Shown in pieces: positions 43,419-51,025 of a stretch of DNA of 64,000 nt. Below the pieces are notes generated by a model. The model worked only from the letters and a program-made list of their open reading frames with translations. It did no database searches and was not told where the DNA came from. The stretch comes from GWC2-45-44 sp041661665 (lineage in GTDB: Bacteria; Planctomycetota; Phycisphaerae; Sedimentisphaerales; UBA12454): assembly GCA_041661665.1 (NCBI GenBank), contig JBAZTW010000003.1, positions 18,330-82,329 on the forward strand. The letters run 5' to 3'. The stretch's first letter is position 1. Each line of letters starts with the position of its first letter. A program made the translations under genes and the position numbers.

Positions 43419-44231
43419 ATGAGTAAGATACATTCGACGGCAGTAATAGAAAAAAGCGCAAAAATAGGCAGCGATGTTACAATTGGTCCTAACTGTTTTA
43501 TAGATGAAGATGCGGAAATCGGAGACGGTTGTATTCTCGATGCGAATGTTATAATCGGCAAAGGCGTAAAAGCCGGCAAAATGAACGTTTTTTATCCGAA
43601 CTGCGTCATCGGCAGAAATCCGCAAATGCTCGGCGCAAGACCCGACACAAAATGCGGCGGACTTGAAATCGGAAACGACAATATGATTCGCGAGTTTGTT
43701 ACGATTCATCCGAGTATTTACCACGACACCTCCACGACAGTCGGAAACAATAATTTAATTATGGTCAGCGCGCACATCGGCCACGACTGTATCGTTGAAG
43801 ACAAGGTCGTGCTTAGCAATAATACGCAAATCAGCGGACACTGTAAAATCGAAACAGGAGCCTGGCTCAGCGGTACTGTCCAGATACATCAGTTCACCAC
43901 CGTAGGCAAATGGTCTTATGCCGCCGCGTTTTCAGGTCTCAATCACGATGTTCCGCCTTTTGTTATAGTAAGCGGGCACTATCCGCCGGAGGTAAGAGGT
44001 GTGAACGAAAGAGGCCTCAATCGCGCAGGTTTGAACGAACAGCAGCAGGCTGCTATTATGGAAGCTTACAAAATACTATTCAGAACAAAAACGCCTCTGC
44101 TGAAAAATGTGCAGGCTCTTATTGAAAAACCCGGCATCGATGAGAATGTCAGAGTGATGTGCCAGTCGATTCTTAACAGCAACAAGCACAGGTTTGGCAG
44201 ATTTCTTGAAGCATCAAGAAGAAAAGAATAA
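43419..44231 (+). CDS. lpxA: UDP-N-acetylglucosamine acyltransferase LpxA
   Basis: A 270-residue trimeric acyltransferase that starts lipid A synthesis. It has the beta-helix of hexapeptide repeats (IGPNCFIDEDAEIGDG and others). The catalytic His lies in VSAHIGHDCIVEDKVVLSNN. The C-terminal helical part includes NRAGLNEQQQAAIMEAYKIL. The length matches the family. The AGGAA ribosome site lies ahead of the ATG. It follows the lpxC/fabZ gene in the usual order. Confidence 0.95.
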   Translation: MSKIHSTAVIEKSAKIGSDVTIGPNCFIDEDAEIGDGCILDANVIIGKGVKAGKMNVFYPNCVIGRNPQMLGARPDTKCGGLEIGNDNMIREFVTIHPSIYHDTSTTVGNNNLIMVSAHIGHDCIVEDKVVLSNNTQISGHCKIETGAWLSGTVQIHQFTTVGKWSYAAAFSGLNHDVPPFVIVSGHYPPEVRGVNERGLNRAGLNEQQQAAIMEAYKILFRTKTPLLKNVQALIEKPGIDENVRVMCQSILNSNKHRFGRFLEASRRKE

Positions 44232-44242
44232 AAAATCATAGG

Positions 44243-44358
44243 TTCGTGGTTAGCCCCGGCAATACTTTGCCGGGGTTCAGAGCCCAAGCGAAAGCGCAGG
44301 GTGTTATCAGAGCCGCGACAGCCTGCCATGAGTTTGTCGAATGGGTAATGGAGCGGTC
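44243..44358. repeat. Composite of dispersed repeats R7, R4 and R5, between lpxA and the oxidoreductase
   Basis: R7 (44243-44275) contains a CCCCGGCA/TGCCGGGG hairpin and is the inverse of 15476-15507. R4 (44278-44305) and an R5-like segment (from 44308, interrupted by about 20 bases) follow directly. Such composite arrays suggest mobile or amplified small elements. Confidence 0.6.
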
Positions 44359-44386
44359 AGTTTTAATTGTAAAGGTTCTATAAAAA

Positions 44387-45403
44387 ATGCCCCAACAAAA
44401 CAAACAGCTTCGCACAGCGATTATCGGCGCAGGAAAAATGGGAAATATCCACGCAAAGGTTCTGTATAAACTTCCACAGAGCAGGCTTGTCGCGATAGCT
44501 GATGTTCAGCAGGACAAAGGCAAAAAACTCGCCAAAGAATACAAATGCGAATATTTTTCCGATGTCAGGGATTTAGTCGGCAAAGTTGATGCGGTAACAA
44601 TTTCCGCTCCGACAAAAAGCCATCTTGCCCTGGCTGAAGTTTTAATCAGCAATAGAATTCCCGTACTTATCGAAAAGCCTCTTGCCGCCAGTTCCCAGGA
44701 AGGACGAAAAATTGTCGCTTTGGCAAAAGAGTATAACACAATCGTTGCCGTGGGACACTCCGAAAGATGCAATCCGGTTGTGCAGGCGATGCAGCGTTTG
44801 AAGATTGAGGCTAAATTTATCGAGGCAACTCGAATAAGCCCATATTCATTTCGCTCCACAGACATCGGCGTTGTTTTGGATATGATGATTCACGATATCG
44901 ACATTATCCTTGCGCTTGCCCAGAGCAAAATTGTAAAAGTTGACGCCGCCGGCGTAAATGTAATCGGCGATTATGAAGATATCTGTAATGCGAGAATTGT
45001 TTTTGCCAATGGCTGTATTGCCAATGTAACCGCATCGAGGCTTGCCCTCAAGACCGTCCGCAAAATAAGAGTGTTCAGCAGGCAGGCGTATTTGAGTCTT
45101 GATTTTTTCAAAAAAGAGGGAGTCATCATAAAAACTGATGGCAATATTGACGCTGTAAAATGGGTCAAGGAAAAGCAGGCACAGGGCGACTTTGATTTTA
45201 CCGGCGTGAATTGGCCTGATTTGCTTCACATCGAGCAGCTCGATATTGACGACAGAGAACCGCTGCGAGTTGAGCAGGAATCATTTTTAAATTCCATTCT
45301 CGATAATTCTCTTCGGCCTGAAGTAACCGCTGAAGAAGGCCTTGCCGCCCTCGAATGCGCAGAGGCGATTTTAAAATCACTCAAAGAACATCCCTGGGAT
45401 TAA
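44387..45403 (+). CDS. Gfo/Idh/MocA family oxidoreductase
   Basis: A 338-residue NAD(P)-dependent dehydrogenase. The Rossmann loop is IIGAGKMGNIHAKV. The conserved EKPLAAS motif contains the catalytic Lys. GVVLDMMIHDIDIILAL is the diagnostic C-terminal motif with His/Asp. Its place directly after lpxA is reminiscent of GnnA, which oxidises UDP-GlcNAc for 3-amino lipid A. No GnnB aminotransferase is visible in the window, so this stays a suggestion; the substrate is open. Confidence 0.85.
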   Translation: MPQQNKQLRTAIIGAGKMGNIHAKVLYKLPQSRLVAIADVQQDKGKKLAKEYKCEYFSDVRDLVGKVDAVTISAPTKSHLALAEVLISNRIPVLIEKPLAASSQEGRKIVALAKEYNTIVAVGHSERCNPVVQAMQRLKIEAKFIEATRISPYSFRSTDIGVVLDMMIHDIDIILALAQSKIVKVDAAGVNVIGDYEDICNARIVFANGCIANVTASRLALKTVRKIRVFSRQAYLSLDFFKKEGVIIKTDGNIDAVKWVKEKQAQGDFDFTGVNWPDLLHIEQLDIDDREPLRVEQESFLNSILDNSLRPEVTAEEGLAALECAEAILKSLKEHPWD

Positions 45404-45422
45404 AAATAATTGTTAAAGCATT

Positions 45423-45519
45423 CAGAGCCCAAGCGATAGCGCAGGGTGTTGTAGGGGCAGCCTGTGTGTCTGCCCGCTTCCTTTTTAACAGTTGTAGGGT
45501 GGGCTCTTAGCCCACGCGG
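45423..45519. repeat. Composite of dispersed repeats R4, R2 and R1
   Basis: R4 (45423-45450), R2 (45451-45477) and R1 (45494-45519) lie head to tail in the gap after the oxidoreductase. R2 and R1 are hairpins. Confidence 0.75.
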
Positions 45520-45586
45520 AAATTAATAATTACAATGTCAATCTGTGCCTTTATCATTTTGTTAGAGTTTTCTAATAGACCAACAA

Positions 45587-45623
45587 AAATGCCGCAGGCC
45601 TTTTGCGAGGAACTGCGGCATTT
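45587..45623. terminator. Bidirectional Rho-independent terminator
   Basis: AAATGCCGCAG/CTGCGGCATTT, an 11-base perfect stem with a 15-base loop and A/T runs on both flanks. It lies between the converging oxidoreductase and lipoprotein genes. Confidence 0.8.
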
Positions 45624-45655
45624 ATATTTTGTGAATCTATTTCGTCAGACAGAAA

Positions 45656-46396
45656 TTATTCCATTTTCCATAACCTTTTGACGCTGCCTATTCTTATTTT
45701 GAGTATGGCGACATTCTTGCAGAGAATCAGTCTTACCCTGCCGGCATCGAGAGTCGAATGGTCGAAATCCATTCCGCCTTCTTCGACTAATCTTGTAGCA
45801 AGCTGAGGCGACTGGCTGAGAACATAAAGAATTCTCTCAATAGTCTGGTTGGTCATCATTGCGCCGGTATCGACAACCTTGCTGTCTTTTCTTACTTCCA
45901 GAAAATCATCGCGAGTTATGTCGAGCATTTTCTTGACTATGGCGATTCGCTTTTCGTTTTCGCTCGCGTATGGCTCGGCCAGAGTCTTCTCATCAAGAAT
46001 CATCTGACAATCGAACCTCATTTTCTGGCCTTCATTATGCAGATGCCAGGGCTTTTCATCGACCGCCAGAAAATACTTGCGGGCTACCGTGGAATCCTCT
46101 TCATCGAACGCTGCCATTGTAACCCAGAACTGGTAAGTCTTTTTCTTTTCGTCCCAGCAGGCTACGACGCTTTCGCTTTGGCTTATAAGCTCTTTTTTAT
46201 GCAGCTTTATGTTTTCCAGAACCTCGGCGCTGGTAGTCTGCTTGAGTTCCATATTTTTATACGCATCGGGCAGTCTGTTTGTATAAGGTTTCGGTTCCTT
46301 TGCAACTCTTTCGAGAGGTTCTTCAATTCCGCAGCCTGCGAAAAATGCCGCTGCGAGCATCGAAACGACAAAAGTTATGGAAACATTAGCCTTCAC
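45656..46396 (-). CDS. Predicted lipoprotein of unknown function
   Basis: A 246-residue protein with a lipoprotein signal. The sequence VVSMLAAAFFAGC gives the lipobox FAGC with the modified Cys near residue 22. The mature part is charged, with KLHKKELISQSESVVACWDE and, later, a helical segment TIERILYVLSQSPQLATRLV. No family is recognised. The start is a GTG at 46396, six bases after AAAGGA; an in-frame TTG at 46423 would precede that site. It lies about 50 bases after ilvC on the same strand. Confidence 0.68.
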   Translation of the reverse strand: MKANVSITFVVSMLAAAFFAGCGIEEPLERVAKEPKPYTNRLPDAYKNMELKQTTSAEVLENIKLHKKELISQSESVVACWDEKKKTYQFWVTMAAFDEEDSTVARKYFLAVDEKPWHLHNEGQKMRFDCQMILDEKTLAEPYASENEKRIAIVKKMLDITRDDFLEVRKDSKVVDTGAMMTNQTIERILYVLSQSPQLATRLVEEGGMDFDHSTLDAGRVRLILCKNVAILKIRIGSVKRLWKME

Positions 46397-46445
46397 GCCA
46401 GTTCCTTTCAAATAAACCGCCAATTTTTTATTTTACTAAAGCCGA

Positions 46446-47447
46446 TTAAGCTTCTTTAGCGTTAATCCACTTCATCATTTTGCGAAGTTTTCTGCCGACC
46501 ACTTCGAGCTGACAATCGTGGTCTTTATTGTAAAGCTCGTTGAATTTCTTCATTCCGCCCTGATATTCAGCAACCCATTCTTTCGCGAATTGGCCGCTGG
46601 TTATTTCAGCGAGAATCTTTTTCATCTCTGCCTTGGTCTGGTCGGTAATGATTCTCGACCCTCTTGTCAGGTCGCCGTATTCAGCGGTGTTTGAAATGCT
46701 GTACCGCATATAGCTCATCCCGCCCTGATACATCAGGTCAACAATCAGCTTAACTTCGTGCATGCATTCAAAATAAGCAATCTCCGGCTGATAGCCCGCG
46801 TTGACAAGCGTCTCGAAGCCGGCCTTTATCAAAGAAGTCAAACCGCCGCACAGAACTACCTGCTCGCCGAACAAGTCGGTTTCGGTTTCCTCTTTGTATG
46901 TTGTTTCGATAATGCCCGCTCTTGCGCCGCCTACGCCGTTGCCCCAGGCAAGTGCGATTTCCTTTGCGTTGCCGGTTGCGTTCTGCTCGACAGCTACGAT
47001 GCACGGAACTCCGCCGCCTTTTTCATATTCGCTGCGAACCAAATGGCCGGGGCCTTTTGGCGCAATCATAACAATGTTGACATCCTTTGGCGGAACAATG
47101 TATTTGAAATGGATATTAAATCCATGACAGAATCCCAGTGTTTGCCCGCTCTTGAGATTCGGAGCAATCTGAGTTGCGTAAATTTTGCCCTGCATCTCAT
47201 CAGGCAGTGTAATAATAATGAGCGTTGCTCCGTTCATCGCAGTCTTGATATCGCCGGGTGTAAAGCCGTGCGACTGTGCGATTTTGAAATTGTCAGTGCC
47301 TGGGAGTTCAGCAACCGCTACTTCGATTCCGCTGTCTCTAAGGTTCTGACTGTGAGCGTGTCCCTGACTGCCATAGCCGATGACCGCTACTTTTTTGCCT
47401 TTCAGTGCGCCGATTGGTGCATCTGCTTCATAATAAATCTTTGCCAT
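46446..47447 (-). CDS. ilvC: Ketol-acid reductoisomerase, class I
   Basis: A 333-residue NADPH/Mg-dependent enzyme of valine, leucine and isoleucine synthesis. The Rossmann loop is KKVAVIGYGSQGHAHSQNL. The lysine/glutamate metal ligands lie in APKGPGH and in FGEQVVLCGG, and the C-terminal knotted domain has ECMHEVKLIVDLMYQGG. The length is that of the short (class I) form. The ATG at 47447 follows AGGAG. No ilvB, ilvN or leuA is adjacent. Confidence 0.97.
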   Translation of the reverse strand: MAKIYYEADAPIGALKGKKVAVIGYGSQGHAHSQNLRDSGIEVAVAELPGTDNFKIAQSHGFTPGDIKTAMNGATLIIITLPDEMQGKIYATQIAPNLKSGQTLGFCHGFNIHFKYIVPPKDVNIVMIAPKGPGHLVRSEYEKGGGVPCIVAVEQNATGNAKEIALAWGNGVGGARAGIIETTYKEETETDLFGEQVVLCGGLTSLIKAGFETLVNAGYQPEIAYFECMHEVKLIVDLMYQGGMSYMRYSISNTAEYGDLTRGSRIITDQTKAEMKKILAEITSGQFAKEWVAEYQGGMKKFNELYNKDHDCQLEVVGRKLRKMMKWINAKEA

Positions 47448-47617
47448 TTTACAAAAGCTCCTAAATAAACAGTTATTATGTATCCGGTTTGGTAGTAAAA
47501 CACCAATATGTTTTTACACCGAATCAGGCCTTTTTGCAAGGGAATTTAAACTTTCCGATTTTTTCTAAATCGTATATAATGCCGGTATTAAATGATAACT
47601 TTTCAGGAGTTTTGAAA

Positions 47618-47884
47618 ATGTGTGAAAGTTGCGGCTGTCATAAAAATGACGAAAACAGTATAAAAGACAAAGTGATTGAGGTTATAAATGGTATCCGTCC
47701 GATGCTCCAAAACGACGGCGGCGATATTGATTTTATTGAACTCACTGCCGACAATGTAGTTAAGGTTCGGCTTCAGGGAGCCTGCAGAGGTTGTCCCGGC
47801 GCTGCGATGACGCTGAAAATGGGTGTTGAAAGACTTATGAAAGAGCGCGTCCCGGAAATTAAAGAAGTCGTAGCAGTCAAATAA
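47618..47884 (+). CDS. NifU C-terminal-domain (Nfu-type) Fe-S scaffold protein
   Basis: An 88-residue protein that is a single NifU-like domain. The Fe-S motif is GACRGCPGAA (C-x2-C), preceded by IRPMLQNDGGDIDFIEL. Nfu proteins hold and deliver [4Fe-4S] clusters. The start is the ATG at 47618, eight bases after CAGGAG. An unusual N-terminal CESCGCHKND adds three further cysteines, not normal in Nfu. TATAAT at 47575-47580 could be its -10 element. Confidence 0.85.
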   Translation: MCESCGCHKNDENSIKDKVIEVINGIRPMLQNDGGDIDFIELTADNVVKVRLQGACRGCPGAAMTLKMGVERLMKERVPEIKEVVAVK

Positions 47885-48140
47885 TCTGTCAAAGTTTCTT
47901 TGCGTATTGTCCGGCGGCGAAGCTGTTTCTACTGGCTGCCGGCTATTTTGGGGCTCAAGTTCATGGCGGTAGGAACAACATCTAACGTTTTAGCGAAACT
48001 GTACTTACGCTTCGGCTGTTTTTGTAGGTGTTTGCGGAATTGTTTTTCTGCTGCGGAGTCTGCTGCTTATTAAGGAAGCGATTCAATCGCTGATGTTAAG
48101 CAAAAAAACTTCCTGACATAGCTTTTATTTTTTCAGACTG

Positions 48141-49361
48141 CTAAATTATATTTATCGGAATGGCGTATATATTTTTGCCCATAGGCAGTAACTCTTTGCA
48201 CAGACAGAGGACTCCGCCGCCGTCTATTTGCCCTAATCGACTAACTGTTGAAAATGCGCTTATCCACTTTTTTTTCGGGCTTGCGGATTTTTTAACTTCC
48301 AGCGGATAAAACTTTTGATTTTGCGTTATAAGGAAATCCATTTCTACGCCGTCTTTGTCGCGGTAGTAATAAATGGAAGGCATTTTGCACTGATGCCACC
48401 AGCTTTTGAGTATTTCAGCGAGAGCGTAAGTTTCAAGTATTGCCCCCGACATTGCTCCCACAGATAATGCTTTGGATGTTGTCCATTCTGTCAGATACGA
48501 GCACAACCCTGTATCCAGGAAGTATAATTTAGGCCTTTTGACTAATCTTTTTGTCAAATTACTGTGATAAGGCTGTAATAAAAACACCTGAAAACTTGCC
48601 TGTAATATGGATAGCCAGTTTTTTGCGGTTTTGACTGAAATATCCGCATCTCGTGCCAGCTCAGTGAGGTTTAAAATTTGTGCGGTTCTGGCGGCACATG
48701 CCCTTAGAAATGTCAGAAAAGCGCCTTCATCGCCAACCTGTGCAAGATCGCGGACATCTCTTTCGAGATAAGTTCTAAGATAAGAACTGTAAAATACTTC
48801 CCAGTCTTTCACTTTGCTGGTTACCAGAGCGGGAAAACTGCCCTGCCAGATTTCATCATAAATATTTTTTGATTCCACATTTTTAATTTTTGTTAGTCTG
48901 TTTTCGAGAAGTTCCCGCATCGGCAAAAAAGGCAGCTCTTCAATATTTTCCCGATGTCGTTCGTTCCCGGAAAAACCAAGCATATTTATAATAGCCACTC
49001 TGCCTGCAAGAGTTTCGGTAATGCCGCGCATCATTTGAAACTGCTGAGAACCTGTAAGCCAAAATTGTCCTGCTTTGTGATTGGAATCAACTTCCATTTT
49101 GATGTATGACAACAAACCTGGCGCGTATTGTATTTCATCAATTAAAATAGGCGGCTGGTATCTTCTAAAAAACGTAGCAGGGTCTTCTTTTGCCAGCAGC
49201 CGTTTATCAGGGTCATCAAGAGTTACATAGGTACGCCCCTGTTCCGAAATATGTTTAAGAAACGTGGTTTTTCCTATCTGCCTGGGGCCGGTCAGCAGCA
49301 GCACAGGAAATTGTTCTGATATTTCAAGCCATCTATTATAGAGTGTTCTTTTATAATACAT
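48141..49361 (-). CDS. AAA ATPase with DUF4143 C-terminal domain
   Basis: A 406-residue protein of the archaeal-type ATPase/DUF4143 family. Walker A is GPRQIGKTT (residues 25-33) and Walker B is PPILIDEIQ. The C-terminal DUF4143 part ends in a PD-(D/E)XK-like patch, with VEMDFLITQNQKFYPLEVKK. The start is the ATG at 49361 (MYYKRTLYNRW, as in relatives). Twelve further codons upstream read through a 15-base inverted repeat and are unlikely to be translated. The role of the family is unknown. Members are sporadic and appear as selfish or defence-linked singletons. Confidence 0.88.
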   Translation of the reverse strand: MYYKRTLYNRWLEISEQFPVLLLTGPRQIGKTTFLKHISEQGRTYVTLDDPDKRLLAKEDPATFFRRYQPPILIDEIQYAPGLLSYIKMEVDSNHKAGQFWLTGSQQFQMMRGITETLAGRVAIINMLGFSGNERHRENIEELPFLPMRELLENRLTKIKNVESKNIYDEIWQGSFPALVTSKVKDWEVFYSSYLRTYLERDVRDLAQVGDEGAFLTFLRACAARTAQILNLTELARDADISVKTAKNWLSILQASFQVFLLQPYHSNLTKRLVKRPKLYFLDTGLCSYLTEWTTSKALSVGAMSGAILETYALAEILKSWWHQCKMPSIYYYRDKDGVEMDFLITQNQKFYPLEVKKSASPKKKWISAFSTVSRLGQIDGGGVLCLCKELLPMGKNIYAIPINII

Positions 49362-49372
49362 AATATATTTAT

Positions 49373-49405
49373 CGTCTATTATGGACTTGGAGTCCATAAT
49401 AGACG
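49373..49405. promoter_or_regulatory. Perfect 15-base inverted repeat upstream of the DUF4143 ATPase
   Basis: CGTCTATTATGGACT (49373-49387) and AGTCCATAATAGACG (49391-49405) are exact reverse complements with a three-base centre. It lies 12 bases upstream of the ATPase start on the minus strand, the position of an operator or a leader hairpin. Confidence 0.75.
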
Positions 49406-49585
49406 GTAAAATTATTTATGTCAATATAATTTCATAATGTTATTTTGTTCTCAAAAACAGCCATAACACCTTTGTATTCAATATGTTATGCATTGTCAAT
49501 GGTTTCTAATATGAAAAGACCGTAGTGTTGCCAAAAATCATAAATCCAGAAATAAAAATCGTGGGTTAAAAATTTTTCTATTTTT

Positions 49586-49604
49586 TTGTTTGCATTGCAA
49601 ACAA
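49586..49604. promoter_or_regulatory. Palindromic operator overlapping the promoter of the membrane-protein/regulator operon
   Basis: TTGTTTGCA and TGCAAACAA form a perfect nine-base inverted repeat with one central base. Its right half overlaps the -35 hexamer TTGCAA at 49595-49600. The operon's second gene encodes a wHTH regulator, so autorepression is the simplest reading. Confidence 0.65.
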
Positions 49605-49623
49605 GTTTGTGTTATTATATTAT
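49595..49623 (+). promoter_or_regulatory. Promoter of the membrane-protein/regulator operon
   Basis: TTGCAA and TATTAT are separated by 17 bases. The ATG follows 41 bases downstream, behind AAAGGAG. Confidence 0.5.
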
Positions 49624-49663
49624 ATATCAGGGCAAGAAATTAGAATTTAAAAGGAGCAAAATT

Positions 49664-50413
49664 ATGAATACCCAGCAGAATCAAACGCCGCAGGATACGG
49701 AAAAACTCAAAGAAATTCCAAAATGGACACGCAAGTATGCACAAAATCGAACGTTGACTAATCTTGCATTTATGGCGATAAACCTACTTTTTATTGTGGC
49801 CATCGGAGGATTGTCGCTTTTGGCAGGAATAGCGTCTAAGACAGGTCATCCGATATTATCATGCGTTTGTACTGTTGTGTTAATTGCCGTATTGATACTC
49901 CTGTTTATTGTCGGCATTCCAAAGTTTGGCGGCGTAAAAATCTGGAGGTGGATAGACCGACGAATATACGGCCAGGAAGGAATCGCCTCGATACCAGAAC
50001 CTGAATTAATGAAGAAAAAGAAATGGTTAGGTTATGTTGTTGCAATAATATTTGGCAGTTGTGTTATGGGGTCTGTGTTTTTGGGTGGAAAGTATAATCT
50101 CCCAATTAAATATATGCAGCCGATATCGGCGATTTATTTAGTTCCATTTATGACCTTTTTGTATTTCTGGCAAAGGCCGAAAGTGAGTCCAATATTACTT
50201 CTTTGGCCGATACTTTATGCTATTCATGCGATATTGATTGTTGCAGGTGTGCCGATATTATTTACAGGAAATTTTACTGGCTTGAATATGTTTTTGCCGA
50301 CATTCGGATATGGGGTTTTGACTTTTACAATCGGCCACATTTACAGTCGCTATGCGTTGAAAAAGTTAAAAGGCATTGCACGTCTTGAAGGAGAGGCGGC
50401 TAATGGAGCTTGA
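49664..50413 (+). CDS. Integral membrane protein of unknown function
   Basis: A 249-residue protein with a charged N-terminus and about six to seven transmembrane helices: LTNLAFMAINLLFIVAIGGL, then VCTVVLIAVLILLFIVGIP, and later segments. No family is recognised. The start is the ATG at 49664 after AAAGGAG; upstream in-frame codons lie in the promoter. It overlaps the regulator gene by 11 bases. Membrane protein plus a dedicated wHTH regulator is a common layout for stress or antibiotic response units (PadR/MarR-like). Confidence 0.72.
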   Translation: MNTQQNQTPQDTEKLKEIPKWTRKYAQNRTLTNLAFMAINLLFIVAIGGLSLLAGIASKTGHPILSCVCTVVLIAVLILLFIVGIPKFGGVKIWRWIDRRIYGQEGIASIPEPELMKKKKWLGYVVAIIFGSCVMGSVFLGGKYNLPIKYMQPISAIYLVPFMTFLYFWQRPKVSPILLLWPILYAIHAILIVAGVPILFTGNFTGLNMFLPTFGYGVLTFTIGHIYSRYALKKLKGIARLEGEAANGA

Positions 50414-50690
50414 CAAAATTATTCATGAGCCGGCAAGATTGAGAATTATGATGATTCTGGCTGGAATCGAACAGGCGGATTTTAATTTCCTGCTGACGAC
50501 ACTTAATTTGACAAGAGGCAATTTGTCTCGGCACATAGAGAAACTTGAATCCGCAGATTATGTCAAAGTCAAAAAATCATTCAATGGCAAAATGCCGAAT
50601 ACCAACTATCAAATTACACAAAAAGGAACAAAAGCTCTGGCTCAATATTGGGAAAACCTTGATGCCGTTCGGCGATTAGGCCAATCGTGA
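50403..50690 (+). CDS. Winged-helix transcriptional regulator
   Basis: A 95-residue DNA-binding protein. The sequence has EPARLRIMMILAGIEQADFN, then LLTTLNLTRGNLSRHIEKLE (recognition helix), and a wing with FNGKMPNTNYQITQKG. It matches the MarR-like winged-helix family of small regulators. The ATG at 50403 overlaps the end of the membrane protein gene. A perfect palindrome in the operon promoter is the likely binding site. Confidence 0.83.
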   Translation: MELDKIIHEPARLRIMMILAGIEQADFNFLLTTLNLTRGNLSRHIEKLESADYVKVKKSFNGKMPNTNYQITQKGTKALAQYWENLDAVRRLGQS

Positions 50691-51025
50691 TAAATGTTAA
50701 GGCAATTTTAATAATTGCAAAACCAGAGCCTGGAGCGAAAGCGACAGGTGTAAAAGTTTCGTAGGGTGGGCTCTTAGCCCACGCGGTTCATTAAAAACTT
50801 TGTAACATTTTAGCCAAATGTAAAAAAATAGGAAACCGCCTATGGCGGAAGCTATTTTATACTGGATTCCCGCTTTCGCGGGAATGACAAGTTGTATTTA
50901 GCACTTGGCTAAAGTATTACGAATTTTTAATTTTAAATGGTGAATTGATGACCGCTCCATTACTGTCGTGGCTCTGATAGGCCAAATTGAAAATTATTTC
51001 TCTGCGTTCTCTGTGCCCTCTGTGG
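50691..51025. repeat. Intergenic stretch packed with dispersed repeats R3, R1, R5 and hairpins
   Basis: R3 at 50726-50750 and R1 at 50761-50786 are followed by hairpins ACCGCC/GGCGG (50834-50849) and ATTCCCGC/GCGGGAAT (50866-50885). An R5 copy lies inverted at 50951-50977. No gene is visible in these 335 bases. At least five elements are crowded into the convergent gap. Confidence 0.7.
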
